Positions 38,042 to 47,014 of a DNA stretch of 64,000 bases are shown here, piece by piece. This DNA is from Asanoa ishikariensis (lineage in GTDB: Bacteria; Actinomycetota; Actinomycetes; Mycobacteriales; Micromonosporaceae), in contig NZ_FNQB01000006.1 of the NCBI RefSeq assembly GCF_900107455.1, forward strand, positions 267,914-331,913, written 5' to 3'. Numbering within the stretch: position 1 is the stretch's first letter; every line of letters begins with the position of its first letter. The position numbers were made by a program, and so were the translations under genes. The notes beneath the pieces were generated by a model, which saw only the letters and a program-made list of their open reading frames with translations, searched no databases and had not been told where the DNA came from.

Positions 38042-39028
38042 TCACCAACCGAACGATCGGTCGACGGCGTCGAGCACGCGGTCGAGATCGGGCAGGTATT
38101 CCTCTTCGACCCTAGCCGCGGGGTACGGAGTGTCGAAGCCGGTCACCCGCAGCACGGGGGACTCCAGGGAGTAGAAGCACTCCTCGGTGATCCGGGCGGC
38201 GAGCTCCGCGCCGAGGCCCACGTTGCTGGGCGCCTCGTGGACGACCACGCAACGACCGGTGCGGCGGACCGACTCGTAGGCCGGGCCGAGGTCGAGCGGC
38301 GAGAGCGAACGCAGGTCGATCACCTCGAGCGAGCGCCCGTCCTCCTCCGCGGCGGCAGCCGCGTCGAGGGCGGTGCGCACCATCGGCCCGTACGCCAGCA
38401 CCGTCACGTCGTTGCCGGGGCGGACCGTGCGGGACGCGTGCAGCGGGTGGGCCGACGCCGGGTCCAGGTCGAGATCGACGTCGCCCTTCTCCCAGTAGCG
38501 CCGCTTGGGCTCCAGGAAGACGATCGGGTCGTCGGACTCGACCGCCTGCTGGATCATGAAGTAGGCGTCTTCCGGGTTCGAGCAGGCGACGACCTTGAGG
38601 CCGGCGGTGTGCGCGAAGTAGGCCTCGGGCGACTCCGAGTGGTGCTCGACCGCGCCGATGCCGCCACCGAACGGGATGCGGATGACGATCGGCAGCCGCA
38701 CCTTGCCCTGCGAGCGGTAGTGCATCTTCGCCACCTGCGACACGATCTGGTCGTACGCGGGGTAGACGAACCCGTCGAACTGGATCTCGCAGATCGGGCG
38801 GTAGCCGCGAATGGCGAGACCGATGGCGGTGCCGATGATGCCGGACTCGGCCAGCGGGGTGTCGATCACCCGATCGTCACCGAAGTCCTTCTGGAGGCCG
38901 TCGGTGATCCGGAAGACGCCGCCGAGCTTGCCGACGTCCTCACCCATGATGATGACCTTCGGGTCGCGCTCGAGCGCACGGCGCAGGCCGGTGTTGAGGG
39001 CTTTGCCCAGAGTCAGCTTCTCGGCCAT
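38042..39028 (-). CDS. bkdB: 2-oxo acid dehydrogenase E1 component, beta subunit
   Basis: 328 residues, full length for E1 beta. It opens MAEKLTLGKALNTGLRRAL with the conserved GEDVGKLGGVFRITDGL (about 29-45). The following stretch PLAESGIIGTAIGLAIRGYRP and the FPYAYDQIVSQ-like region (here VYPAYDQIVSQVAKM) line the thiamine diphosphate site. RIPFGGGIGAVEHHSES contains the active-site histidine pair. The ATG overlaps the E1 alpha stop (ATGA), so expression is coupled. Annotated as pdhB in some genomes. Confidence 0.95.
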   Translation of the reverse strand: MAEKLTLGKALNTGLRRALERDPKVIIMGEDVGKLGGVFRITDGLQKDFGDDRVIDTPLAESGIIGTAIGLAIRGYRPICEIQFDGFVYPAYDQIVSQVAKMHYRSQGKVRLPIVIRIPFGGGIGAVEHHSESPEAYFAHTAGLKVVACSNPEDAYFMIQQAVESDDPIVFLEPKRRYWEKGDVDLDLDPASAHPLHASRTVRPGNDVTVLAYGPMVRTALDAAAAAEEDGRSLEVIDLRSLSPLDLGPAYESVRRTGRCVVVHEAPSNVGLGAELAARITEECFYSLESPVLRVTGFDTPYPAARVEEEYLPDLDRVLDAVDRSFGW

Positions 39029-40152
39029 CAGTGTGCGCTCCCCTCGAACGACGCCTGGTACTCGTTGAACCCCGCGCGCTGCTTGTCGACCAGCGGCGAG
39101 CCGTGGGCGTAGACGTTGTCGAAGATCGTCGTCGGCTGCGGGTCGGGCATCTCGAGCACCCGCTCGCGCAGGTGCACGGCCTCGCGCTTGGCCTGCTCGT
39201 CGACCTCGGTGAAGAACGCCGCGTCGGCGATCTGCTGCTTCTCGAGGAACGCGCGTACCCGCAGGATCGGGTCCTTGGCCTGCCAGGCCTCGACCTCGCT
39301 GGCGATCCGGTAGCGGGTCGGGTCGTCGGAGGTGGTGTGCGCGCCCATCCGGTACGTGTAGGCCTCGATCAACGTCGGGCCCTGACCGAGCCGGGCGTGG
39401 TCGAGCGCCGCGCGGGTGACCGCGTACGACGCGAGCACGTCGTTGCCGTCGACCCGGATGCCCGGGAAGCCGAAACCAGCGGCACGCCGGTAGAGGGGGA
39501 TGCGGGTCTGCCGCTCGAGAGGCTCGGAGATCGCGTACTGGTTGTTCTGGCAGAAGAAGACCAGCGGGGCGTTGAACACGCCGGCCCAGATGAACGCCTC
39601 GTTGACGTCACCCTGGCTGGTCGCGCCGTCGCCGAAATAGGCGATAACCGCCTCGCCGTCATCGGTGCCGGTCTTGCCGTCCATGGTCACGCCCATGGCG
39701 TACCCGGTCGCGTGCAGGGTCTGCGCCCCGATGACGATCGTGTACATGTTGAATTTGAACTCGTTGGGATCCCAACCGCCCTGGTCGACGCCGCGGAACA
39801 GACCCAGCGGCATGATCGGGTCGATACCGCGGCAATAGAGCACACCGTGCTCGCGGTAGGTCGGGAACGCCATGTCCTGGGTCCGCAGCGCGCGGCCGGA
39901 GCCGACCTGAGCGGCCTCCTGGCCCAGCAAGCTGGCCCAGATGCCCAGCTCGCCCTGTCGCTGGAGGGCGGTGGCCTCGGCATCCAGCTTCCGGACGATC
40001 ACCAGATCGCGGTAGAGACCGCGGTATTCGTCGTCGGTGAAGTCGGCGCGGTAGACCGTGCCGTCGGATCCGGTCACCGACTCGATCCGCTCACCTTCGG
40101 GGGTGAGCAACTGGACAAGCTCCCCGTCAGGGGGCGAGCCTCCCTTGGCCAT
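39028..40152 (-). CDS. bkdA: 2-oxo acid dehydrogenase E1 component, alpha subunit
   Basis: 374 residues. The thiamine diphosphate/Mg motif is GDGATSQGDVNEA followed by NNQYAIS (near residues 178-215). AFPTYREHG and YRMGAHTTSDDPTRYR are the substrate-site and phosphorylation-loop-like segments of E1 alpha. It decarboxylates the 2-oxo acid and passes the acyl group to lipoyl-E2. The start ATG 40152 has GGGAG 7 bases upstream. Longer frames upstream lack coding character. First gene of the operon, so the promoter lies in 40153-40588. Substrate likely branched-chain oxo acids, by comparison with actinobacterial BkdABC (older name PdhABC). Confidence 0.94.
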   Translation of the reverse strand: MAKGGSPPDGELVQLLTPEGERIESVTGSDGTVYRADFTDDEYRGLYRDLVIVRKLDAEATALQRQGELGIWASLLGQEAAQVGSGRALRTQDMAFPTYREHGVLYCRGIDPIMPLGLFRGVDQGGWDPNEFKFNMYTIVIGAQTLHATGYAMGVTMDGKTGTDDGEAVIAYFGDGATSQGDVNEAFIWAGVFNAPLVFFCQNNQYAISEPLERQTRIPLYRRAAGFGFPGIRVDGNDVLASYAVTRAALDHARLGQGPTLIEAYTYRMGAHTTSDDPTRYRIASEVEAWQAKDPILRVRAFLEKQQIADAAFFTEVDEQAKREAVHLRERVLEMPDPQPTTIFDNVYAHGSPLVDKQRAGFNEYQASFEGSAH

Positions 40153-40588
40153 CCGTGTCTCCCTGTCTGTGGTGCGGTGCCGGGGGTTTCCCGACGCGCA
40201 GCTTGTTGCCTGTCGGGCATCGCCGACGGGCCCTACCTCACCGCGCCTGACCCGGTGGGGCCGCCGCGCGGTTGGGAGCCGACATCGCGTTCCGCGCCCG
40301 CCGCAGGGATGTGCTTGAGGCCACGGCCACGTTGCCGTCCTACCCATCCTCGCATTGCCGGGGGCGGTCCCACAGCTTGGTTGACACTCTCCATGATCGA
40401 CCCTGCCTGGTCCATGCATGGTGAAAGTTGGCACATGGACACGCTGTAGATGACTGGCAAACCGAGCGTAACTGCGCAACCCTGATGGGCGGACGCGATG
40501 ACCGAATAGGACTGTTTACCCCGGTTAATCCGGCCAGGGTGGGCCTCCGCCGCGTTCGGCGACTCAGCAACAGACGAGGAGTTCGGCC
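40153..40588. other. divergent intergenic region upstream of the bkd operon
   Basis: 436 bases without a supported gene. It should carry the promoters of the bkd operon (minus) and the membrane-protein gene (plus). The middle (around 40380-40460) is less GC-rich and contains a CCATGCATGG palindrome (near 40412), a possible Lrp/AsnC or other regulator site. No RNA gene is visible. Confidence 0.5.
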
Positions 40589-41227
40589 ATGCCGGTGAAG
40601 GCCCCTTGGCCGCCACCCGGTGGCCGACATCGCGCGACCGGGCTCACCGGCCCGACCAGGCGATACGCCCTCATCGTGCTGGTGCTGGCGGTGACCTCGT
40701 CCCTGCCGATCCTGGCCGCCATCGGCCCCGGCGCCGGCTCGGTGGGTGAGGCCCTCGCCGGCGACGACCTCGGCGACACGACCCCGTTCATCCCGCCACC
40801 GTCGCCCGGCCCGGTGGTGGTGATCCCGATCCGCCCGGGGCTGCCCGAGCGCCCGCCCCCGGCGCTGGCCACGCTGCCCGCACCGGCCGGCGCGGCCCCA
40901 CCGCCCCGTCGACCGACGCGACAGACCAGCGCGAAGCCGGCGGCACCGGCCCGGCGCACGGAGTCCGCCCACCGGCGGGCAACGCCGAAGCAGCACCGCC
41001 CCCGGGCAGACCACCGCCCTCGGGTCGACCACCGCCAGCACCGTCCGCGCGTCGAGCCGAAGCCACCGCTGGCCCCGCGCCGGCAGCCAAGGGTCGTCCG
41101 CAAGTACAAGCTCTGGGACCGGCCGCCGGCGTCGCTAGTCCGCCCGTGCCGTCAGCCGCGTTGGCAGCCGCCCGGCACCGGCCGGGCGTTCAAGCCGCCG
41201 GGCGTGCCCCGGTTCCGCGGGCGCTGA
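40589..41227 (+). CDS. single-span membrane protein with Pro/Arg-rich tail
   Basis: 212 residues. One membrane segment at about 25-45 (YALIVLVLAVTSSLPILAAIG), then a Pro-rich region and a strongly basic tail (many Arg, His, Pro). The ATG follows GAGGAG by about 7 bases. There is no catalytic motif. The basic, proline-rich outer part could bind envelope polymers, which is only a guess. Moderate confidence that it is expressed, because low-complexity GC-rich frames can mimic coding. Confidence 0.6.
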   Translation: MPVKAPWPPPGGRHRATGLTGPTRRYALIVLVLAVTSSLPILAAIGPGAGSVGEALAGDDLGDTTPFIPPPSPGPVVVIPIRPGLPERPPPALATLPAPAGAAPPPRRPTRQTSAKPAAPARRTESAHRRATPKQHRPRADHRPRVDHRQHRPRVEPKPPLAPRRQPRVVRKYKLWDRPPASLVRPCRQPRWQPPGTGRAFKPPGVPRFRGR

Positions 41228-41229
41228 CC

Positions 41230-41736
41230 TCAGCCTCGCGCGGTGTGGGTCTCCAGCAGTGGGGCGGTGCCGGGACCGCACTCGTCCCACTCTCCCGCGT
41301 AGGCGTGCGCCGCGACGCCACTGGTGCGCAGGTCGCCGGCGCTCGCCGGGTCGAAAAGCTCCGAGGCCTCTGACACCGACGGGTTGTGCCCAATGATCAT
41401 GACGGTGTTGACCACGTCGTCGACGCCCTGGATCAGGTCGATCAGGTCGGTCCCCTCACCGTCGTAGACCTCGTCCCGGTAGTCGACCTCGGGCGCTGGC
41501 GCCTGTTCGCCGGCCGCGTCGGCCAAGCCGAGGGCGATGCCGTGCCAGGTCTGCCGGGTGCGCTTCGACGGTGAACAGATCACCAGGTCGGGCCGGTAGT
41601 CGCGGTGGGCCAGCCAGGCACCGATCGCGCCCGCGTCGGCGTGGCCGCGGGCGGTGAGCGGGCGGTCGACGTCACCAACCCCCTCGGGCCGGTCGGCCTT
41701 CGCATGCCGCACCAGCAGGATCCTGCGCTCGCTCAT
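41230..41736 (-). CDS. SixA-type histidine phosphatase
   Basis: 168 residues. The RHG-family core is RRILLVRHAKADRP (about 4-17) with the phosphorylated His, and VMIIGHNPSVSEASEL (near 120) with the second His. RSPS/R-type contacts appear as CSPSKRTRQT. These small enzymes remove phosphate from phosphohistidine or other phosphomonoesters. The start ATG 41736 matches the family; a CAAGCT box lies 7 bases upstream, suggesting leaderless mRNA. Substrate unknown. Confidence 0.88.
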   Translation of the reverse strand: MSERRILLVRHAKADRPEGVGDVDRPLTARGHADAGAIGAWLAHRDYRPDLVICSPSKRTRQTWHGIALGLADAAGEQAPAPEVDYRDEVYDGEGTDLIDLIQGVDDVVNTVMIIGHNPSVSEASELFDPASAGDLRTSGVAAHAYAGEWDECGPGTAPLLETHTARG

Positions 41737-41826
41737 GGCGCCAAGCTTGCCTGATTGGCGCTCCATCCACATGGGTAAGACGGACTGTGCCCGCCCGCTC
41801 TAGGCACCATGAAGGAGGCGACCGCA

Positions 41827-42105
41827 GTGGGTATCGGTGGCAGCATCTTCCTAATCGCCGTCGGCGCGATCTTCACGTTCGCGCTGGACGTGAACGTAGG
41901 CTGGCTCGACCTTGACGTGGTCGGCTGGGTGCTCATGCTCGCCGGCGTCGTCGGCCTGGTCCTGACCATGTGGCTGTGGCAGAGCCGCAAGCGGACCACC
42001 GTCGTACGCGACACCAGGGCCGTCCCCCCGACGGCTCCGCTCCCGCCGGCGCAGGGTCGCGTCGAGGAGTACCACGAGGTGCGTCGCGACGACCGCACGT
42101 ACTGA
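41827..42105 (+). CDS. DUF6458-type small membrane protein
   Basis: 92 residues, two membrane segments (GGSIFLIAVGAIFTFAL and VGWVLMLAGVVGLVLTMWL) and a short basic/Pro-rich cytoplasmic tail ending in DDRTY. The start GTG 41827 is preferred to ATG 41809 because GAAGGAGG lies about 8 bases upstream and the family begins with the MGIGxS motif. Common in actinobacteria, function unknown. Confidence 0.8.
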   Translation: MGIGGSIFLIAVGAIFTFALDVNVGWLDLDVVGWVLMLAGVVGLVLTMWLWQSRKRTTVVRDTRAVPPTAPLPPAQGRVEEYHEVRRDDRTY

Positions 42106-42118
42106 CCAACGATCGATC

Positions 42119-42149
42119 TTGTGGCCCCTCACCCCGTGGGGGGCCACAA
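42119..42149. terminator. bidirectional terminator between convergent genes
   Basis: Ten-base stem TTGTGGCCCC/GGGGCCACAA with an 11-base loop, between the stops of the DUF6458 gene and the hemolysin III gene. It can serve both strands. Confidence 0.75.
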
Positions 42150-42155
42150 CCATGT

Positions 42156-42836
42156 TCAGGCGAAGAGCGCCAGGTAGATCGCCACGTGGTGGCAGATGGC
42201 CGCGATCAGCGTGCAGGCGTGGAAGAACTCGTGGTGCCCGAACACCGTCGGCCACGGGTTCGGCCGCCGCAGGGCGTAGAACACCGCGCCGACCGTGTAC
42301 GCCACGCCGCCGGCGAGCAGCAGCAGGAGGCACGCCAATCCGCCGTTCCGGACGATGTCGGGCAGGATCGCCAGGGCGACCCAACCGAGCGCGAGATAGA
42401 GCGGCGCGGACAGCCACCTCGAGCCGTGCGGCTTCAGGAGCTTGAGCGTCACCCCGCCGATCGCGCCGGCCCAGACGATGCTCAGGATGATCGTCGCCGT
42501 GCGGGTCGGCAGCAGCAGCACGGCGAACGGGGTGTACGTGCCGGCGATGAAGATGAAGATCATGGAGTGATCGAGCCGGCGCATGACCTGATAGCCGCGC
42601 TCGGACCAGACCCGGCGGTGGTACAACGCGCTGGTGCCGAACAGCGCACACACGGTGACGCTGTAGACGACGCAGCTCACCAGCGGCGACCAGCCGGGCC
42701 GGGTGGCGGCGATCGAGCACAGCACGATGCCGGCCACGACGGCGACGAAGAAGGCGTACGCGTGCAGCCAACCGCGCATGCGCGGCTTGCCGAGATCAGA
42801 TGGCCGCAGCCGGGACCGGGTGGTCGACGTCGTCAC
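42156..42836 (-). CDS. trhA: hemolysin III / PAQR family membrane protein
   Basis: 226 residues with seven membrane segments, the standard PAQR fold. Conserved motifs: GTSALYHRRVW near residue 67 (SALYHR, with the metal histidine), RRLDHSMIFIFIAGTYTPF (HS...TYTP), and FGHHEFFHACTLIAAICHH with the C-terminal HxxxH-type histidines. The GTG start at 42836 has TAGCCT 6 bases upstream (leaderless). TrhA/YqfA proteins affect membrane energetics; a hemolytic role is not implied. Confidence 0.92.
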   Translation of the reverse strand: MTTSTTRSRLRPSDLGKPRMRGWLHAYAFFVAVVAGIVLCSIAATRPGWSPLVSCVVYSVTVCALFGTSALYHRRVWSERGYQVMRRLDHSMIFIFIAGTYTPFAVLLLPTRTATIILSIVWAGAIGGVTLKLLKPHGSRWLSAPLYLALGWVALAILPDIVRNGGLACLLLLLAGGVAYTVGAVFYALRRPNPWPTVFGHHEFFHACTLIAAICHHVAIYLALFA

Positions 42837-42927
42837 TGGATCAGGCTACCGACCTGCGCTGACAGGAGTCTGGAAGTCCGCGCGACCGCCTCTGTGAAGA
42901 GTCCCACGAGATGTCGACAATGGAGCC

Positions 42928-43530
42928 GTGCACATTCGCTCGGTCGGCGCGGCGGCCCTCCTCATCGAATGCCCGGCGGACGAGGTGGAGGCGTGGCGAT
43001 CCGAGCTCTGGCGGCGCCGTTCGGCCGGTGAGCTCGCCGTCGCCGAGATCGTGCCGGGGGCGTGCACGGTGCTGCTCGACGGCCTCGCCACACCCGACGC
43101 CGGCCTGATCGCCGGCTGGGCGCCGCCGCCGCCCGCCGGCACCACGCCCGGCGACCTCGTCGCGATTCCCACCGTGTACGACGGCCCGGACCTCGCCGCA
43201 GTCGCCGCGCTGTGGTCGATGCCGATACCCATGGTGATCGACCGATTGACGGAAACGGAGTTCCGCGTGGCGTTCTGCGGCTTCGCTCCGGGTTTCGGCT
43301 ATCTGACCGGGCTGCCGCCCGAGCTGGCCGTGCCCCGGCTCGCCACGCCCCGCACCTCGGTGCCGGCCGGTTCGGTCGGGCTCGCGGGACCGTACGCGGG
43401 CATCTATCCGACCTCCTCCCCCGGCGGCTGGCAGCTCGTCGGCCGCACCGAGGTCACCCTGTTCGACGTCGACCGGGACCCGCCCGCGCTGCTCGCGCCC
43501 GGCACCACGGTCCGGCTGGTGCGGGCATGA
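42928..43530 (+). CDS. pxpB: 5-oxoprolinase subunit PxpB (KipI family)
   Basis: 200 residues. CxFAPGFGYLTGLP (FCGFAPGFGYLTGLP) and TPRTSVPAGSVGLAGPYAGIYP are the diagnostic KipI/allophanate hydrolase subunit 1 motifs. With PxpC and PxpA it forms the ATP-dependent 5-oxoprolinase that opens pyroglutamate to glutamate. GTG start at 42928, with a GACAAT box 6 bases upstream. It overlaps pxpC by four bases (ATGA), and pxpC overlaps pxpA. The three genes form a complete operon. Confidence 0.93.
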   Translation: MHIRSVGAAALLIECPADEVEAWRSELWRRRSAGELAVAEIVPGACTVLLDGLATPDAGLIAGWAPPPPAGTTPGDLVAIPTVYDGPDLAAVAALWSMPIPMVIDRLTETEFRVAFCGFAPGFGYLTGLPPELAVPRLATPRTSVPAGSVGLAGPYAGIYPTSSPGGWQLVGRTEVTLFDVDRDPPALLAPGTTVRLVRA

Positions 43531-44378
43531 CGGCGGTGTTGGAGGTGGTCCGGGCGGGCGCGTTGACCACCGTGCAGGATCTCGGCCGCCCCGGGTACGC
43601 GCATCTCGGCGTCCCGCGCTCCGGCGCACTGGACGCGCCCGCGCTGCGCCGGGCCAATGCCCTCGCCGGCAACGACCCGGGCGCCGCGGGACTGGAGACC
43701 ACGCTGACCGGGTGCGCGTTCCGGCTGCCCTCGGGCGGCGTCATCGCCGTGACCGGTGCGACGGCCCTTGTACGCGTCGACGGCGTCCCGGCCGACCCGT
43801 CCGCGCCGGTCCCAGTGCCGGCCGGCGGCCTGGTCGACGTAGGCCGGGCGACCGTCGGGGTGCGGTCGTACGTCGCGGTGGCCGGCGGCCTGGCGGTGCC
43901 GCCGGTGCTCGGCAGCCGGGCGACCGACACGCTCTCCGGGCTCGGCCCGGCCCGGGTGCGCGACGGCGACCGACTTCCGCTCGGGCCGGTGGTGTCGGAT
44001 CCGGGCACGGCCGCTCCCCCGGCGGCGCTGGGCGGGTCTGTCCGGCTGCCCGTCCGGCTCGGGCCGCGAGACGGCTGGTTCACCACGGCGGCCGTGGAGA
44101 CGCTGCTGACCACCGCGTACACGGTGAGCCCGCACAGCAACCGGGTCGGCGCGCGGCTGGCCGGCGCGGCCCTGACCCGCGCGGACGCCCGCGAGTTGCC
44201 GAGTGAGGGCGTGGTGCTCGGCGCGGTCCAGGTCCCGGCCGACGGGCAGCCGCTGGTCTTCCTGGCCGACCACCCCACGACCGGCGGATATCCGGTGATC
44301 GCGGTCGTGACCGACGTAACCGCCCTGGCCCAGGCCCGTCCGGGCAGTACCGTCAGATTTCATGGACCTGAACGCTGA
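43527..44378 (+). CDS. pxpC: 5-oxoprolinase subunit PxpC (KipA/biotin-dependent carboxyltransferase family)
   Basis: 283 residues. Typical opening: VVRAGALTTVQDLGRPGYAHLGVPRSG, then the NALAGNDPGAAGLE segment and GGYPVIAVVTD near the end. The ATG is within the pxpB stop (ATGA). The gene ends 17 bases into pxpA. Forms the heteromeric PxpB-PxpC catalytic unit that phosphorylates oxoproline. Confidence 0.93.
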   Translation: MTAVLEVVRAGALTTVQDLGRPGYAHLGVPRSGALDAPALRRANALAGNDPGAAGLETTLTGCAFRLPSGGVIAVTGATALVRVDGVPADPSAPVPVPAGGLVDVGRATVGVRSYVAVAGGLAVPPVLGSRATDTLSGLGPARVRDGDRLPLGPVVSDPGTAAPPAALGGSVRLPVRLGPRDGWFTTAAVETLLTTAYTVSPHSNRVGARLAGAALTRADARELPSEGVVLGAVQVPADGQPLVFLADHPTTGGYPVIAVVTDVTALAQARPGSTVRFHGPER

Positions 44379-45114
44379 CCTGGCCGAGGGCTTCGGCATC
44401 TGGCGGCTCGGCGACGACGACGCGCTGCTCGACGTGATCACGTCGGCCAACGTCGCGTGCGGCTTCCACGGCGGTGACTCGAGCACCATGCGGCGGGTCT
44501 GCGCGACGGCGGCGGCCCGGGGTGTCGCGGTCGGCGCCCAGGTCGGGTATCGCGACCTGGCCGGCTTCGGCCGGCGCCGGATCGACTACACGTTCGACGA
44601 CCTGCGCGACGACGTCATCTATCAGATCGGCGCGCTCGACGGCTTCTGCCGGGTGGCCGGCAAGTCGGTCCGCTACGTCAAGCCGCACGGCGCCCTCTAC
44701 AACGTCGCCTCCGTCGACGAGGTGCAGGCGGCGGCGGTGGTCGCGGCGGTACGCGACTACGACCGCGCGCTGCCGTTGCTCTGCTCGCCGGGTTCCACGC
44801 TGGCCGAGCTCGCGGTCGGCGCCGGGCTCAACGTGGTCGCCGAGGGCTTCGCCGACCGGGCGTACGAGCCGGACGGCAGCCTGGTCCCCCGGTCCAAGCC
44901 GGGCGCGGTGATCGCCGACCCGGACGCGGTGGTGGAGCGCGCACTCCGGCTCGCCCGTGAAGGCACGGTGGTGGCGATTGACGGCTCGGTCATCCCGCTC
45001 CGGGTCGCCTCGATCTGCCTGCACGGCGACACGCCTGGCGCGGCCGAGCTCGCCCGCCGGATCCGCGACGCCTTGACCGGCGCCGGGACCCCCCTCAAGC
45101 CGTTCGCGGCTTAG
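44362..45114 (+). CDS. pxpA: 5-oxoprolinase subunit PxpA (LamB/YcsF family)
   Basis: 250 residues. The N-terminus MDLNADLAEGFGIW and the SANVACGFHGGDSSTMR region are classic LamB/YcsF motifs, with VKPHGALYN carrying a catalytic histidine. It completes the pxpBCA operon for 5-oxoproline hydrolysis. The start overlaps pxpC by 17 bases. The stop abuts the convergent thioredoxin-NHL gene, with a four-base overlap. Confidence 0.95.
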   Translation: MDLNADLAEGFGIWRLGDDDALLDVITSANVACGFHGGDSSTMRRVCATAAARGVAVGAQVGYRDLAGFGRRRIDYTFDDLRDDVIYQIGALDGFCRVAGKSVRYVKPHGALYNVASVDEVQAAAVVAAVRDYDRALPLLCSPGSTLAELAVGAGLNVVAEGFADRAYEPDGSLVPRSKPGAVIADPDAVVERALRLAREGTVVAIDGSVIPLRVASICLHGDTPGAAELARRIRDALTGAGTPLKPFAA

Positions 45115-46946
45115 CCATGATCCAGACCGCGTAGCACGAGGGCCACTCGCTGGGTGCCGTCGGCGCTGACCTTGATCGGGACGCCCCAGTCCTGGCGGGT
45201 CAGGTGGCAGGCGGCGTGCTCGGCCTCGGCGTCGCAGGTCGCGGCCTGGGCTACCACCTGCAGCACCCCGCCCTCGATGTCACCGGCGATGACCAGCGTG
45301 CGGCGCAGGTCGGTGGTCGCGCCCGCACCCTCGACCAGCAGCTCCGGCGGCGACGCGGAGACGGTCAGCCGGGTCGACGGACCGAACTGCTCGTCGAGCT
45401 TCTGGCCCGGCGCCGGTGTGAAGATCACGTCGAGCGTGACCTCGCCCGCGGCGACCGTCGTCGGCGTGCGCTCGGTCCGGTGCCGGGTGCCGGGTGCCGT
45501 CGACCCGCCGGTCGCGGCGAGCGCACCCGGAGCGAGTGCGGTCAGCCGGTGCGCGGCCGACTCGACGACCAGCACGTCGCCGGTGCTCGTGACGACGATG
45601 CCGCTCGGTTCCGCCAGCCCCTCGGCCACGGTCGACACGGTGTCGCTGTCCGGATCGAAGCGCCGGACCGCCCCGTTGTACGTGTCGGCGACCAGCACCG
45701 ACCCGTCGGCCAGCGCGCACACGCCCAGGGGGTGCTGGAACAGCGCCTGGTCGGCCGGCCCGTCCATGTGCCCGAAATCGAACAGCCCCTGCCCGGCCGC
45801 GGTGTGCAGGACGTTGGCCTCGACGTAGCGCAGGGCGCTGGTCTCGCTGTCGGCGATCCAGAGCCGGGCGCCGTCGGCGGAGGTCGACAGCCCCGAGGGC
45901 TGCGCCATCCAGACGTCGGGCAGCGGCCCGTCACGCAGCGCCTCGACGGTGGTGCCGGCGTAGACGCCGGTGGTGCGCTTGCCCGGGTCGTACCACCAGA
46001 GCTGGTGAATGCCGGCCATCGCGATGATCAACTGGTCGTCGAACCAGGCGACGTCCCAGGGCGACGACAGGTCGCTGGCCAGCGCGTCGTGCGCGTGGTC
46101 GTCGACGGTCGACCGCCACTGCCGGCCGGTGCCGGCGATGGTCACGACGTCGCCGCTGGCCAGCTTGAGCCCGCGCAGCAGGTGGTTGGCGGTGTCGGCG
46201 ACCACGACTTCGTAGCCGGCGGCCTCGGCGATCTCCGGCGGCAGCAGGCAGAGCCCCTGCGGCTCGGCGAACTCGGCCGTCTCCGGCCCGCCGTCGTTTC
46301 GCCCGCGCGTGCCGGCTCCGATCCGCCGGACGACGGTCTCGCCGTCGGGCTCGAGCTCGACGATCGAGTGCCGGGCCGAGTCAGAGACGAGCAGGTTCCC
46401 GCTGGGCAGCACGAGCGCCTTGCCCGGGAACCGAAGCGTGGTGGTGGGCGCCTCGGGCGCGACGTACGGCCCGTCGCCGCGATGCAGCGTCCCCTTGGCC
46501 TCGTGGGTGGCGACCAGCTCGTCGATCAGCCGCCCGAGCCCTTCGGCGTGCCCTTCACCGGCCATGTTCGCGACGACGTAACCCTCGGGGTCGACCACGG
46601 TCAAGGTCGGCCACGCCTTCGCCGCGTACTGGTCCCAGGTGATCAACTCCGGGTCGTCGAGCACGGGGTGATCGACCTCGTACCGCTCGACCGCGTCCCG
46701 CAGGGGCTCGGGGTCACGCTCGTGCTCGAACTTCGGGGAATGAACACCGATCACGACGAGCACGTCGCCGTACTTCTCCTCGAGCGGCCGAAGCTCGTCG
46801 AGCACGTGCAGACAGTTGATGCAGCAGAAGGTCCAAAAATCGAGCAGGACGATCTTGCCCCGCAGATCAGCGATCGACAGGTCCTGGCCACCGGTGTTGA
46901 GCCAACCACGGCCTTTGAGCTGCGGCGCCCGTACGCGAGGAGTCAC
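45111..46946 (-). CDS. thioredoxin-NHL domain protein
   Basis: 611 residues. A thioredoxin-like domain (about 1-150) has the active-site motif WTFCCINC (CxxC at C42 and C45), then an NHL beta-propeller (about 165-490) with repeated GxLLVSDSxRHS / LxVADTxNHLL / LWIADSETSAL-type strands. A small C-terminal domain follows (about 510-611). Proteins of this layout are conserved across bacteria and have a mouse NHLRC2 homologue. No signal peptide, so cytoplasmic. Start GTG 46946 with a CAGGAT box 6 bases upstream. A redox role is probable, its substrate unknown. Confidence 0.92.
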   Translation of the reverse strand: MTPRVRAPQLKGRGWLNTGGQDLSIADLRGKIVLLDFWTFCCINCLHVLDELRPLEEKYGDVLVVIGVHSPKFEHERDPEPLRDAVERYEVDHPVLDDPELITWDQYAAKAWPTLTVVDPEGYVVANMAGEGHAEGLGRLIDELVATHEAKGTLHRGDGPYVAPEAPTTTLRFPGKALVLPSGNLLVSDSARHSIVELEPDGETVVRRIGAGTRGRNDGGPETAEFAEPQGLCLLPPEIAEAAGYEVVVADTANHLLRGLKLASGDVVTIAGTGRQWRSTVDDHAHDALASDLSSPWDVAWFDDQLIIAMAGIHQLWWYDPGKRTTGVYAGTTVEALRDGPLPDVWMAQPSGLSTSADGARLWIADSETSALRYVEANVLHTAAGQGLFDFGHMDGPADQALFQHPLGVCALADGSVLVADTYNGAVRRFDPDSDTVSTVAEGLAEPSGIVVTSTGDVLVVESAAHRLTALAPGALAATGGSTAPGTRHRTERTPTTVAAGEVTLDVIFTPAPGQKLDEQFGPSTRLTVSASPPELLVEGAGATTDLRRTLVIAGDIEGGVLQVVAQAATCDAEAEHAACHLTRQDWGVPIKVSADGTQRVALVLRGLDHG

Positions 46947-46966
46947 CGGTCAATCCTGCCTGACGC

Positions 46967-47003
46967 ACGAACGGCGCGCCCCAGCACGGGTCGCGCCGTT
47001 CGT
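46967..47003 (-). terminator. terminator after the acyl-CoA dehydrogenase gene
   Basis: Twelve-base perfect stem ACGAACGGCGCG/CGCGCCGTTCGT with a 13-base loop, 12 bases past the stop on the minus strand. It also separates the gene from the thioredoxin-NHL gene downstream. Confidence 0.8.
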
Positions 47004-47014
47004 CGTGCGGGTGG

